DNA of 64,000 nt from Flagellimonas sp. 389 (GCF_018449435.1 NZ_JAHCMU010000007.1:62001-126000), one strand, 5' to 3'. Counted from the first letter of the stretch, positions 53,531 to 62,136 are shown. A program made the numbers and translations. Notes: generated from the letters alone by a model not told the origin.

Positions 53531-54538
53531 CTACGAAAAACGGCTAACGAATAACGATCTAGGTTCATAATCTTTGACCAAATCGGCAATCGCAGTGATA
53601 TGTTCTGGCGTTGTCCCGCAACAGCCGCCTACAATATTTACCAAACCTTTTTCTACATATTCTTTAATCTGTATGGCCATTTGCTCCGGTGTTTCATCAT
53701 ATTCCCCAAAGGCATTTGGCAAACCTGCATTTGGGTGTGCACTAATGGCATGTTCAGATTTTGCGGAAATGACTTCCAAATGTGGTACCAATTGTTTTGC
53801 TCCCAAAGCACAGTTAAATCCGACTGATAGTATAGGGATGTGGGATATGGATATCAAAAATGCTTCTGCAGTCTGTCCAGATAAGGTTCGGCCCGAAGCA
53901 TCGGTTATAGTGCCACTTACCATTATAGGAACTTCAATACTTCGTTCGTCCTTTACCTCTTCAATAGCGAACAAGGCCGCTTTGGCATTAAGTGTATCAA
54001 AGATGGTCTCTACCAAAAGAATATCTGCACCACCATCCAATAAAGCTTCTACCTGTTGTTTGTAAGCTATTCGTAGCTCTTCAAAAGAAACTCCTCTGAA
54101 ACCTGGGTCATTGACATCTGGCGACATACTTGCCGTTTTATTGGTAGGACCAATACTGCCAGCAACAAAACGAGGCTTATTTGGTTCTTTGACAGTAAAC
54201 TCATCCGCTACTTTTTTCGCTATACGTGCCGATTCATAATTTAACTCATACACTAACCCTTCCATATGGTAATCGGCCATGGCTATAGTGGTACCAGAAA
54301 AGGTATTGGTCTCCACTATGTCGGCACCAGCTGCAAAATATTTACGGTGTACTTCTGAAATCGCTTCTGGCTGTGTCAGCGACAATAAATCATTGTTTCC
54401 CTGTAATGGATGCGCCCAATCTTTAAAACGTTCCCCTCTAAAATCAACTTCGGTGAATTTATAGCGTTGTAACATGGTACCCATGGCACCATCCAACACC
54501 AAGATTTTTTCTTGTAAAAGCTCTTCTATTTTGACCAT
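53531..54538 (-). CDS. Homocysteine-binding domain of split methionine synthase
   Basis: 335 residues of the betaine/cobalamin-type homocysteine S-methyltransferase TIM barrel. Zinc ligands: Cys in VGFNCALGA and the pair in [10 protein letters not shown]. In E. coli this is the N-terminal third of MetH; in Bacteroidota it is commonly separate. The last residues (SLFVSRFS) derive from a low-complexity tract. First gene after the SAM-I riboswitch. It must act with the product of 50037-53165. Confidence 0.93.
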   Translation of the reverse strand: MVKIEELLQEKILVLDGAMGTMLQRYKFTEVDFRGERFKDWAHPLQGNNDLLSLTQPEAISEVHRKYFAAGADIVETNTFSGTTIAMADYHMEGLVYELNYESARIAKKVADEFTVKEPNKPRFVAGSIGPTNKTASMSPDVNDPGFRGVSFEELRIAYKQQVEALLDGGADILLVETIFDTLNAKAALFAIEEVKDERSIEVPIMVSGTITDASGRTLSGQTAEAFLISISHIPILSVGFNCALGAKQLVPHLEVISAKSEHAISAHPNAGLPNAFGEYDETPEQMAIQIKEYVEKGLVNIVGGCCGTTPEHITAIADLVKDYEPRSLFVSRFS

Positions 54539-54547
54539 ATGTTAGTT

Positions 54548-54563
54548 ACCTTATTTGTAAGGT
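54548..54563 (-). promoter_or_regulatory. Small hairpin over the ribosome-binding region
   Basis: ACCTTA / TAAGGT arms around a CAAA loop on the minus strand end 10 bases before the ATG at 54538. The 3' arm holds AAGG, the only Shine-Dalgarno-like sequence, so the hairpin could affect initiation. Confidence 0.35.
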
Positions 54564-54578
54564 ATATTTTAAATCAAG

Positions 54579-54613
54579 AAAAATGAATAAGGGTAGACCT
54601 GTTGTCTTTATTC
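54579..54613 (-). terminator. Expression-platform terminator of the SAM-I riboswitch
   Basis: Minus strand GAATAA-AGAC, AACAG loop, GTCT-ACCC-TTATTC with a four-base bulge, followed by ATTTTT. It abuts the 3' strand of riboswitch helix P1, the place expected for a SAM-stabilised terminator. Confidence 0.55.
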
Positions 54614-54734
54614 GGTTATCTCCCCACTTTAGCGGGTAGAACGTAGCACCTTCATAGTTCCCAATGGGCATTGGAATAAACTAAGGGTTGCTAAGGTTTC
54701 ACAGGGTCTATTCCCTCCACCTTTCTTGATAACA
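54614..54734 (-). promoter_or_regulatory. SAM-I (S-box) riboswitch
   Basis: Minus strand order: P1 5' strand GTTATC, AAGAAAGGTGGAGGGA, GACCC, GTGAAACC, TTAGCAACCC, a P3 hairpin (CCAATGCCCATTGG), AAGGTGCTACGTTCTACCC, P4 and the closing GATAAC, which pairs perfectly with the first strand. These match the conserved S-box core. It precedes the split methionine synthase/metF genes, so high SAM should lower their expression. Confidence 0.93.
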
Positions 54735-54783
54735 ATTTCAATTTTTTAATGAACTGTAAGCAAAGAAACATCACAAAACGTTC

Positions 54784-54828
54784 TAAACCAAAAAATGGTT
54801 TAAAAAAAGCCTCCATATGGAGGCTTTT
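54784..54828 (-). terminator. Terminator after the ferredoxin reductase gene
   Basis: A perfect palindrome with arms AAAAGCCTCCAT / ATGGAGGCTTTT (54805-54828) followed on the minus strand by TTTTTTT. A second hairpin TAAACCA / TGGTTTA (54784-54802) comes after. It ends the sulfite-reductase transcript before the SAM riboswitch. Confidence 0.85.
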
Positions 54829-54857
54829 CGCTAACTCAAATAGAAACTTGTAACTTC

Positions 54858-55919
54858 CTAAATGATACTCTGTACTACTTCTTTCTTCGCTTCTTTTTTA
54901 GAACCATCAAAACCTTCAACACCACCAACGGTGGTATATTTCATTACGAAGCGCTTATTTGGATTAATGATTTGGTATGCGTACTGGCACATTACCGCAG
55001 CTTCATGAAAACCGGAAAGAATCAATTTCAGTTTCCCTTCATAGGTATTGACATCACCTATAGCAAACACACCGGGAATATTGGTTTGATAGTCTTTGGA
55101 ATTGTTGACCTTAATCGCGTTTTTCTCTATCTCTAATCCCCAACTTCCAATAGGTCCTAGTTTTGGAGAAAGTCCGAACAATGGAATGAAGTTATCTGCT
55201 TCCAAATACGTATCTTCCTTTTCTTTGTTGTTATGCTTTATAACTACTCCGCTCAAATCGTTGTTGCCATGCAACGCTGTTACCTGAGCTTCAGTGAATA
55301 GTTTGATTTTCCCCAATTTGGCCAATTCCGATGCTTTCTCTACTGAATCCAACGCTCCCCTAAATTCATTTCTTCTGTGTACCAATGAAACCTCAGCAGC
55401 TACATCTGCCAGATAAATGGACCAATCCAATGCGGAATCTCCACCACCGGCGATAACCACTTTTTTGTTACGATAAATTTCTGGGTCCTTTATGATATAG
55501 GAAACCCCTTTATCTTCATATTGGGCAATATTTTCCAATTGTGGTTTACGAGGTTCAAATGAGCCCAATCCACCTGCTATTACCACAACGGGGGCATGAT
55601 GTTGGGTACCTTTATTTGTAGTGACCACAAAGGAACCATCTTCCAGTTTATCCAAAGTCTCTGCACGCTCTCCCAACGTAAAGCCGGGCTCAAAAGGTTT
55701 AACCTGTTCCAAGAGTCTATCCACTAAATCCCCTGCCAAAATCTCAGGATACGCAGGAATATCATAAATAGGTTTTTTAGGATAAATTTCTGAGCACTGA
55801 CCTCCAGGTTGGGGAAGTGCATCTATTAAATGGGTTTTTAATTTTAACAACCCTGCCTCGAATACCGTGAACAGTCCAGTAGGGCCGGCTCCAATTATCA
55901 ATATATCTGTCTTTATCAT
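54858..55919 (-). CDS. Ferredoxin/flavodoxin-NADP reductase (thioredoxin-reductase-like type)
   Basis: 353 residues. FAD motif IIGAGPTGLF at the N-terminus, NADP motif VVIAGGGDSALDW in the middle, and GVFAIGDVNTYEG near the C-terminus. The CxxC of thioredoxin reductase is absent, which points to type 2 ferredoxin-NADP reductase. It shares a 4-base overlap with the siroheme methylase gene, so the likely role is to reduce the ferredoxin feeding sulfite reductase. Confidence 0.88.
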   Translation of the reverse strand: MIKTDILIIGAGPTGLFTVFEAGLLKLKTHLIDALPQPGGQCSEIYPKKPIYDIPAYPEILAGDLVDRLLEQVKPFEPGFTLGERAETLDKLEDGSFVVTTNKGTQHHAPVVVIAGGLGSFEPRKPQLENIAQYEDKGVSYIIKDPEIYRNKKVVIAGGGDSALDWSIYLADVAAEVSLVHRRNEFRGALDSVEKASELAKLGKIKLFTEAQVTALHGNNDLSGVVIKHNNKEKEDTYLEADNFIPLFGLSPKLGPIGSWGLEIEKNAIKVNNSKDYQTNIPGVFAIGDVNTYEGKLKLILSGFHEAAVMCQYAYQIINPNKRFVMKYTTVGGVEGFDGSKKEAKKEVVQSII

Positions 55920-56698
55920 AGTATTTCTTTTTCTAATAAAACCAATGCTTTCTGATTGTACTCCTTTTGTATTTCCAACACTTTTTGTCTGTGATTTACC
56001 ACCTCTCCAATAATAATAATTGCAGGATTGGATAACTGCTGCTCCTTTGCCTTGTTCTCAATTGAAGCAACAGTACCAATCCCTATTTTTTCGTTTTCTG
56101 TTGTACCGTTTTGAATAATGGCCACGGGCGTATTGGACTTTCCTTCCAACCGAAACAAATCCATAATTTCCTTCAACTTGGACATGCCCATTAATATTAC
56201 AACCGTAGCACTGGACTTTGCGGCAAGGGCCACATCTTTGGACAGCTTATGTTCCTTGGTTGTTCCCGTGATCACCCAAAAACTTTCGGATGCACCCCTT
56301 TTGGTCACTGGTATGTTTTGAGAAGCGGGTACGGATACCGATGAGGAAATTCCGGGAACTATAGCGGTCTCAAGTCCATGCTTTGCAGCATATTCCATCT
56401 CCTCGGCACCCCTTCCAAAAACGAAAGGGTCTCCTCCCTTTAGGCGTACCACATGTCCTTTATCGTATGCACGTTGTACAATCAGTTCATTAATTTGTTC
56501 TTGTTGATAGGCGTAACATCCTTTTCGTTTGCCCACAAAGATTTGTTCTGCTTTTGAGGCATATTCCAATAATGCAGTATCTACTAAAGCATCGTAAAGA
56601 ACAACATTGGCATCCTGTAATGCTTTAATCCCTTTTAGGGTTATTAAATCGATATCACCAGGGCCAGCTCCGACTACGGTAAGTTTTGGTCTATGCAT
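55916..56698 (-). CDS. cobA: Uroporphyrinogen-III C-methyltransferase (SUMT)
   Basis: Two SAM-dependent methylations giving precorrin-2, the first step to siroheme, the sulfite reductase cofactor. VGAGPGDIDLITLKG and LKGGDPFVFGRGAEE are the family signatures, with VPGISSSVSVPA and GMSKL following. 260 residues; no CysG dehydrogenase/chelatase domain, so that step is encoded elsewhere. Overlaps both neighbours, indicating a tight operon. Confidence 0.94.
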   Translation of the reverse strand: MHRPKLTVVGAGPGDIDLITLKGIKALQDANVVLYDALVDTALLEYASKAEQIFVGKRKGCYAYQQEQINELIVQRAYDKGHVVRLKGGDPFVFGRGAEEMEYAAKHGLETAIVPGISSSVSVPASQNIPVTKRGASESFWVITGTTKEHKLSKDVALAAKSSATVVILMGMSKLKEIMDLFRLEGKSNTPVAIIQNGTTENEKIGIGTVASIENKAKEQQLSNPAIIIIGEVVNHRQKVLEIQKEYNQKALVLLEKEIL

Positions 56699-58781
56699 TG
56701 GTAAGCTCTAATTTTCTATAGTTTTCCAATCGCTCCAAAACAGTTTTTGCATCTTCTATGTAACTAGCCGCAAAATCTTTTGATGGCCTATTTTGATTCA
56801 ATTGTAAGGCCACTTCTTCAAAACTTTTAGCGAAGCTGATTTTTCCCGGTTCCACAAAAAGTCTGTCAAAATCCTTGATTATTGAAGCTTGGGTATTCGT
56901 CTTCACCTTTTCAGACGTAAGAAGTGCTTTTGCGGAGTTAACTATAGATTGATAGGAATAGTAAATACTGGCGGCCCATTTTTCTTGCTTCAGGGCTTCT
57001 TCGGCATTTTCAATTTTCTCCTGACTCTCATAAAAAAGTGTCGCCACCAAATCCACGATCACTCCTGCGCATTCACCAACACCTATTTCTTTCTTATACT
57101 TTTCCGCATTGCCCCAATCGATAAAATCGTCTTGGGTCAAGTTTTCTATATTGGTCAACGGTTTCAAAAATTCGTAAAAATAGTGCTCGCCTTTTTCTTG
57201 ATAGTAATCAACAAAGGATACGCCATTACCATTTTTATTGAAATCGTCTAAAATCAATCGTAATGCTTGTGGTCCTCTTTTACTCGGAATTTTCACCACT
57301 TTATCTGCAAATCTCCCGTTACCATTACCAAAATTCCCCCCACCCAATAAAACCTGTAATGCTGGGGCAACCAATTTATCCTTGGTGCGTATAGACATTC
57401 CCTGAAAACCAATATTTGCCATGTTGTGCTGTCCACAGGCATTCATGCATCCGCTTATTTTTATAACAACGTCGGGGTTATTGATATACTCTGGATATTC
57501 TGCTTTTATCACGCGCTCCAATTCGGCAGCAATTCCTGTACTACTGGCTATTCCCAGATTACAAGTATCCGTGCCTGGGCAAGCAGTGATATCCAAAGCT
57601 TTATTGTAACCAGCTTCTACAAAACCAAGCTTTTTCAGTTCTGTGTAGAAAAATGGAACGGATTCTTCTTTTACATAAGGAATCAAAATGTTTTGTCTGA
57701 GTGACAACCTAATTTCACCTGCAGCAAAATTCTGTACTAAATACGCAAGTTTTCTAGCGTCAGTCGTATAAAAATCACCCAACAAGACTTTTATTCCAAT
57801 TGCAACATATCCTTCTTGTTTTTGTGGTATGAGATTAGTGGATTTCCATTGTTCAAATGCGTCCTTATCCTCAATTCTAACTTTTGGAACGTTTGTTTTG
57901 GATATTGTTGGCTTGGGATACTTTTCAAAATCGATGGGATATGATTGGTGCGGAACTGCTAGTTGTTCTTTTTCCAAAAGTTCCTTGAATCCATCGAGTC
58001 CTAAATCTTTCAGTAAAAATTTCATTCTAGCTTTGGCTCGGCTCTTACGCTCTCCATACCTATCAAAAACACGGATTACACTCTCCATTAACGGAATTAT
58101 CTTGTTTGATGGTAAAAAATCAAATAATACGTCCGCGTGCCGTGGCTGAGAACCTAGCCCACCTGCCAGCATTACTTTAAAGCCTCTTTCCCCATTTTTT
58201 ATTTTTGCGATAAAGCCCAAGTCATGCATGTACGAAAGACCTGTATCGGAATCATTAGCCGAAAAAGAAACCTTAAATTTCCTCCCCATTTCCTGACCTA
58301 TTGGGTTTCTTAAGAAATATTGAAAAAGCGCATGGGCATAAGGAGAAACATCAAATGGTTCATGAACATCTATTCCCGCTGTTTCACTTGCCGTAACATT
58401 TCGCACGGTATTCCCACAGGCCTCACGAAGTGTAACATCGTCTCTTTCCAATTGTGCCCATAGTTCTGGGGTTCGCTCCAAGTCCACATAATGTATCTGT
58501 ATGTCTTGGCGCGTGGTGATGTGCAAACGTCCTCGTGAGTATTCATCGGACACATCACATATGCGAAGTAGTTGATTGGAAGTTACTTTTCCGTAGGGCA
58601 ATTTGATACGTACCATCTGTACGCCGGGTTGGCGTTGGCCATAAACGCCCCTTGCCAGACGAAGGCTTCTGAATTTTTCTTCATCGACCTTACCTTCCTT
58701 GAACTGTCTGATTTTTTTATCCAGTTCTATAATATCTTTTTCAACGACTGGATTCTCTATTTCTGTTCTAAAACTTTGCAT
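56691..58781 (-). CDS. Siroheme sulfite reductase with C-terminal HEPN-like domain
   Basis: Six-electron reduction of sulfite to sulfide. Two nitrite/sulfite reductase ferredoxin-like plus siroheme modules span about 1-530. The [4Fe-4S]-siroheme ligands are ACPGTDTCNLG (about 400-411) and GCMNACGQH (about 443-451). Residues ~565-690 form an extra helical part (LVATLFYESQEKIENAEEALKQEKW, IYYSYQSIVNSAKALL) resembling HEPN domains. At 696 residues it is longer than ordinary ferredoxin-type enzymes (~560-580). Electrons probably come from ferredoxin through the reductase two genes on. A conserved operator lies 51 bases upstream. Confidence 0.9.
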   Translation of the reverse strand: MQSFRTEIENPVVEKDIIELDKKIRQFKEGKVDEEKFRSLRLARGVYGQRQPGVQMVRIKLPYGKVTSNQLLRICDVSDEYSRGRLHITTRQDIQIHYVDLERTPELWAQLERDDVTLREACGNTVRNVTASETAGIDVHEPFDVSPYAHALFQYFLRNPIGQEMGRKFKVSFSANDSDTGLSYMHDLGFIAKIKNGERGFKVMLAGGLGSQPRHADVLFDFLPSNKIIPLMESVIRVFDRYGERKSRAKARMKFLLKDLGLDGFKELLEKEQLAVPHQSYPIDFEKYPKPTISKTNVPKVRIEDKDAFEQWKSTNLIPQKQEGYVAIGIKVLLGDFYTTDARKLAYLVQNFAAGEIRLSLRQNILIPYVKEESVPFFYTELKKLGFVEAGYNKALDITACPGTDTCNLGIASSTGIAAELERVIKAEYPEYINNPDVVIKISGCMNACGQHNMANIGFQGMSIRTKDKLVAPALQVLLGGGNFGNGNGRFADKVVKIPSKRGPQALRLILDDFNKNGNGVSFVDYYQEKGEHYFYEFLKPLTNIENLTQDDFIDWGNAEKYKKEIGVGECAGVIVDLVATLFYESQEKIENAEEALKQEKWAASIYYSYQSIVNSAKALLTSEKVKTNTQASIIKDFDRLFVEPGKISFAKSFEEVALQLNQNRPSKDFAASYIEDAKTVLERLENYRKLELTNA

Positions 58782-58796
58782 TTTTCAATATATCGT

Positions 58797-58815
58797 TATC
58801 TAGAAATTCTAGATA
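58797..58815. promoter_or_regulatory. Palindrome upstream of sulfite reductase
   Basis: TATCTAGAAATTCTAGATA has perfect nine-base arms and one central base. It lies 16-34 bases before the sulfite reductase ATG, downstream of the 19-base operator, and could form an RNA hairpin or bind a dimer. Confidence 0.4.
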
Positions 58816-58831
58816 AATTAATTTACATATT

Positions 58832-58850
58832 TCCTATAGATTTAATAGGA
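58832..58850. promoter_or_regulatory. Sulfur-regulon operator, copy 1 (before sulfite reductase)
   Basis: TCCTATAGATTTAATAGGA: arms TCCTAT / ATAGGA around seven bases. The identical 19 bases occur at 62106-62124 before the cysHDN unit. On the minus strand it follows a -7-like TTGTTTTG (58866-58859) by eight bases, which would put it over the transcription start. Confidence 0.75.
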
Positions 58851-58900
58851 TTATTGATCAAAACAATTTCTATGTCTTCTGTCCTTAAGATTCCTTACTC

Positions 58901-60151
58901 TTAATCACCGATAAATCCTGCGCCTACGGTATTGTTTGTTTGCGTGTCTATTAAAATGAAAGAACCATTTGTTCTATGGTCTTTAAAGTTATCATAGAAA
59001 ATAGGTTTGTTCAACTTAAAACTTACTTGGGCAATATCATTCATCGCCAAAACATTTGCCTCGGTATCGACTCCCGAATAGTCTGGAGCAATCTTATGAT
59101 GAACTGTTTGCACTTTGGCCAATACTTTGTTAACTCCATGCTGCACCACGTATTTGTTACCAGGTACCAATTGTTTGGAATCCATCCACGAAATGGTCGC
59201 TGTAAATTCTTTTTCTATTGCTGGTAAATCGTCGGCCTTTACCAACATATCCCCCCTACTTAGGTTAATTTCATCTTCTAGGGTAATGGTAACCGATGAA
59301 CGCCTTGCTGCTGTTTCATATTTTTGGTCGTAGAAGTAAATCTCCTTTATTCGAGACCTTGTTTGTGATGGTAAGGCAACTACCTCATCACCAACACTCA
59401 ATTCACCACCATAGACCTTACCGGCAAACCCTCTAAAATCATGATGTTCTTCTGTTTTTGGACGTAACACATATTGTACAGGAAAACGTGGAGTACCTAC
59501 ATTAGAGACAGCGGCCATATCTAATGCCTCTAGGTGCCCCAATAGGGTATCACCGGCATACCAAGGCGTATTTTTCGATTTTTTCACTACGTTATCTCCC
59601 TTCAATGCACTGACTGGAATAAAGGTTATACGTTGCTCCTGATAATCGCGCTTTGACATTAATTCTTCAAAATCTGCTTTGATTTCATTGTATCGTTCCT
59701 CAGAAAAATCTACCAAGTCCATTTTATTGATAGCAACCACTACATCTTTGATCCGTAATAAATTATTGATAAAGAAATGTCTGTTTGTTTGTTCTATGAC
59801 TCCTTTTCTAGCATCAATCAATATAATTGCCACCTGAGAGGTTGAGGCACCAGTGACCATATTCCTTGTATATTCCACATGACCTGGAGTATCAGCTATG
59901 ATGTAACTCTTTTTTGGGGTGGAAAAATAAATGTGAGCTACGTCTATCGTAATTCCTTGTTCTCGCTCGGCCACAAGACCATCGGTTGCCAAAGAGAAGT
60001 CAAGATAGTCATACCCTTTTTGCTTACTTGTTTTTTCAATGGCCTCCAGCTTATCGGAAGTCAATGATTTTGTATCATATAACATTCTTCCGATAAGCGT
60101 GCTTTTGCCATCGTCTACACTTCCTGCAGTTGCTATTTTAAGTACTTCCAT
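58901..60151 (-). CDS. cysN: CysN, sulfate adenylyltransferase GTPase subunit
   Basis: Translation-factor-like GTPase that drives APS formation with CysD. G1 GSVDDGKST, G3 DTPGHVEYTRN and G4 NKMD are intact. 416 residues; no fused APS kinase (CysC) domain. Follows cysD by 75 bases of low-complexity spacer. Confidence 0.95.
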   Translation of the reverse strand: MEVLKIATAGSVDDGKSTLIGRMLYDTKSLTSDKLEAIEKTSKQKGYDYLDFSLATDGLVAEREQGITIDVAHIYFSTPKKSYIIADTPGHVEYTRNMVTGASTSQVAIILIDARKGVIEQTNRHFFINNLLRIKDVVVAINKMDLVDFSEERYNEIKADFEELMSKRDYQEQRITFIPVSALKGDNVVKKSKNTPWYAGDTLLGHLEALDMAAVSNVGTPRFPVQYVLRPKTEEHHDFRGFAGKVYGGELSVGDEVVALPSQTRSRIKEIYFYDQKYETAARRSSVTITLEDEINLSRGDMLVKADDLPAIEKEFTATISWMDSKQLVPGNKYVVQHGVNKVLAKVQTVHHKIAPDYSGVDTEANVLAMNDIAQVSFKLNKPIFYDNFKDHRTNGSFILIDTQTNNTVGAGFIGD

Positions 60152-60226
60152 TTCTTGGTTGTTGGTTGTTCGATGGTGGTTTTTATTATCTCAAATCTAC
60201 CATCAGCTACGAACAATTAACTATTT

Positions 60227-61174
60227 TTAAAAATATCCTTGTTGTTTTCTTTTTTCCATTGCAGCTTCTGAACGCTTGTCATCTATACGTGCTCCACGTT
60301 CAGATATAGATGAGTCCCTTATTTCGGATACTACTTTATCGATACTTATTGCATTAGATAAAACAGCAGCTGTACAAGACATGTCGCCAACCGTACGAAA
60401 ACGTACCATACGTTCTTCCACCAACTCATCTTCTTCTCGGAAAACAATATTGTCATCTGCAGACCAAATCATACCGTCCCTTAGAAAAGTTTTACGTTTA
60501 TGCGCAAAGTATATGGACGGAATTTCAATTTGTTCTTGTTGGATATAGGACCAAACATCCAACTCCGTCCAGTTTGATATTGGAAACACCCGTACGTTTT
60601 GTCCCAATTCGATTTGTCCGTTGAGCATATCGAACAATTCTGGACGTTGATTGCGCTCATCCCATTGACCAAAATCGTCACGTACCGAAAAAATACGCTC
60701 CTTCGCCCTTGCTTTTTCCTCATCCCTACGGGCACCACCGATACAGGCATCAAATTTAAACTCTTCGATTGCATCTAAGAGCGTGGTAGTCTGTAACGAA
60801 TTTCGACTCGAATACCTTCCTGATTCTTCTTTTACTTTTCCTTGATCAATGGAGTCCTGAACATTTCTAATGATAAGTTCCACTCCCAATGCTTCAACTA
60901 ATCTATCCCTAAACTCAATAGTTTCAGGAAAGTTGTGTCCTGTATCAATATGCATTAATGGAAAAGGAATCTTGGCAGGCCAAAATGCTTTTTGAGCTAA
61001 CCTGACCAATGTAATGGAATCCTTTCCTCCTGAAAACAAGAGGACAGGTTTTTCGAACTGAGCCGCTACTTCCCTAAAGATATAAATAGCTTCATGCTCC
61101 AGCGCATTTGTCTGTAACTTTTGGGAACCCGAACTACTATTTAGCGTTTCTATTTCTTCTAGAAATGTATTCAA
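60227..61174 (-). CDS. cysD: CysD, sulfate adenylyltransferase catalytic subunit
   Basis: ATP sulfurylase of the PP-loop family making APS. SGGKDS (LLFSGGKDSITLVRL), HIDTGHNFPETIEFRD and CTAAVLS...I are present. The frame begins with TTG (61174-61172), and no ATG occurs before the conserved LEHEAIYIFREVAAQF, so a TTG start with a ~25-residue N-terminal extension is the best reading. 315 residues. Lies between cysH (18-base gap) and cysN. Confidence 0.94.
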   Translation of the reverse strand: MNTFLEEIETLNSSSGSQKLQTNALEHEAIYIFREVAAQFEKPVLLFSGGKDSITLVRLAQKAFWPAKIPFPLMHIDTGHNFPETIEFRDRLVEALGVELIIRNVQDSIDQGKVKEESGRYSSRNSLQTTTLLDAIEEFKFDACIGGARRDEEKARAKERIFSVRDDFGQWDERNQRPELFDMLNGQIELGQNVRVFPISNWTELDVWSYIQQEQIEIPSIYFAHKRKTFLRDGMIWSADDNIVFREEDELVEERMVRFRTVGDMSCTAAVLSNAISIDKVVSEIRDSSISERGARIDDKRSEAAMEKRKQQGYF

Positions 61175-61192
61175 AATACTTTTTTTAATGGG

Positions 61193-61816
61193 TTAAGTAT
61201 GCAATCCACATTCTCTGTTCTCAAGAACTTTAGTTGGATCAAAGTAATTATGCTCGTTTGGTAATTGATGCGTTTCAAGGTAGGCATCCAATTTTTCATC
61301 GTTCCAATGGTAAAAGGGGCTTACTTTTAGTATTCCGTCGTTGCTTAGACTAAGGATATCCAAAGAATCCCTATGTGCAGTTTGCCCTTTTCTCAAATTT
61401 GTGAACCAAACATCTGGCCTATGTTCTGCCATTGCTCTTCTAAAGGGTTCCAGTTTTACTTGTTCGGTAAATGTGGTATGGAGAGGGTCGTCTATCTGGG
61501 GAATTCCCATGACCACATCCCTGTAAGCCGATGTCTGCTTAGGTACATATAATCTAATGTTCAAACCCAAACGATCAATCAACTCTTCTGCGTGCTTATA
61601 TGTAGGGTGAGTGTTATATCCCGTATCACACCAAATAACAGGAATAGCATTATCCACGTTCGTTATTGCATGAAGGATGGTTACCTCATAAGGACGAAAA
61701 TTAGTAGTAACCACTGGTGTAGTGGCATTAGCCAAGGCCCAAGAAATAATTTCTTTAGGTTCGGCATCTTTAAATTGTAGATTTAAGTCTTGGATTTTTT
61801 CCTTTAAAACTATCAT
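61193..61816 (-). CDS. cysH: CysH, phosphoadenylyl-sulfate (PAPS/APS) reductase
   Basis: Thioredoxin-dependent reduction of activated sulfate to sulfite. 207 residues with TTNFRPYEVTILH, DTGYNTHPTY, and the catalytic C-terminal ECGLHT. The two Cys-Cys pairs that bind [4Fe-4S] in APS reductases are missing, which suggests the PAPS-specific type, yet no APS kinase gene lies in the window. Between the DUF2061 gene (12-base gap) and cysD. Confidence 0.92.
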   Translation of the reverse strand: MIVLKEKIQDLNLQFKDAEPKEIISWALANATTPVVTTNFRPYEVTILHAITNVDNAIPVIWCDTGYNTHPTYKHAEELIDRLGLNIRLYVPKQTSAYRDVVMGIPQIDDPLHTTFTEQVKLEPFRRAMAEHRPDVWFTNLRKGQTAHRDSLDILSLSNDGILKVSPFYHWNDEKLDAYLETHQLPNEHNYFDPTKVLENRECGLHT

Positions 61817-61828
61817 ATCTGCATAACA

Positions 61829-62092
61829 TTATTTACCCCAACCAATGCTGTTCCATAGTCTCTCGTGAAAAAAGTAGAGTATCATTTTGGTAACAAGTTC
61901 TATTAAGCCAATGGAAAATGCAAGTGATAAAGTACCGGTAACCACCCAGGATATGATGATGGTATCAAATGTTCCAACTATTCGCCAGCTTATGGATTTG
62001 GCCACACTACGCTTGGGGCTTTCTGAACTTTTGTCTTTTGCAAAAGTATCTTTGGTCTTTCTGTTATTTATCAGTAATTGGTTTGCAATCAT
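61829..62092 (-). CDS. DUF2061 small membrane protein
   Basis: 87 residues: basic N-terminus, then the DUF2061 core KSISWRIVGTFDTIIISWVVTG, a second hydrophobic stretch and the ending FFHERLWNSIGWGK. Two membrane segments. Family function is unknown. It is the first gene of the DUF2061-cysH-cysD-cysN unit, 13 bases downstream of a sulfur-regulon operator, so a role in sulfate uptake or assimilation is plausible (inference). Confidence 0.85.
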   Translation of the reverse strand: MIANQLLINNRKTKDTFAKDKSSESPKRSVAKSISWRIVGTFDTIIISWVVTGTLSLAFSIGLIELVTKMILYFFHERLWNSIGWGK

Positions 62093-62105
62093 AATAATTT
62101 TATTT

Positions 62106-62124
62106 TCCTATAGATTTAATAGGA
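62106..62124. promoter_or_regulatory. Sulfur-regulon operator, copy 2 (before DUF2061-cysHDN)
   Basis: TCCTATAGATTTAATAGGA, identical to 58832-58850. It begins five bases downstream of the -7 element at 62136-62129 on the minus strand, so a bound protein would cover the transcription start, as a repressor would. Confidence 0.78.
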
Positions 62125-62128
62125 TAAT

Positions 62129-62136
62129 CAAAAATA
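62129..62136 (-). promoter_or_regulatory. Candidate -7 element of DUF2061-cysHDN
   Basis: Minus strand TATTTTTG, a perfect TAnnTTTG match, 36 bases before the start codon at 62092. No clear -33 TTTG was found. Confidence 0.5.

Noticed and set aside
54858..55919. Thioredoxin reductase
   Set aside because: The redox CxxC between the FAD and NADP domains is missing, and the genomic context is sulfite reduction.
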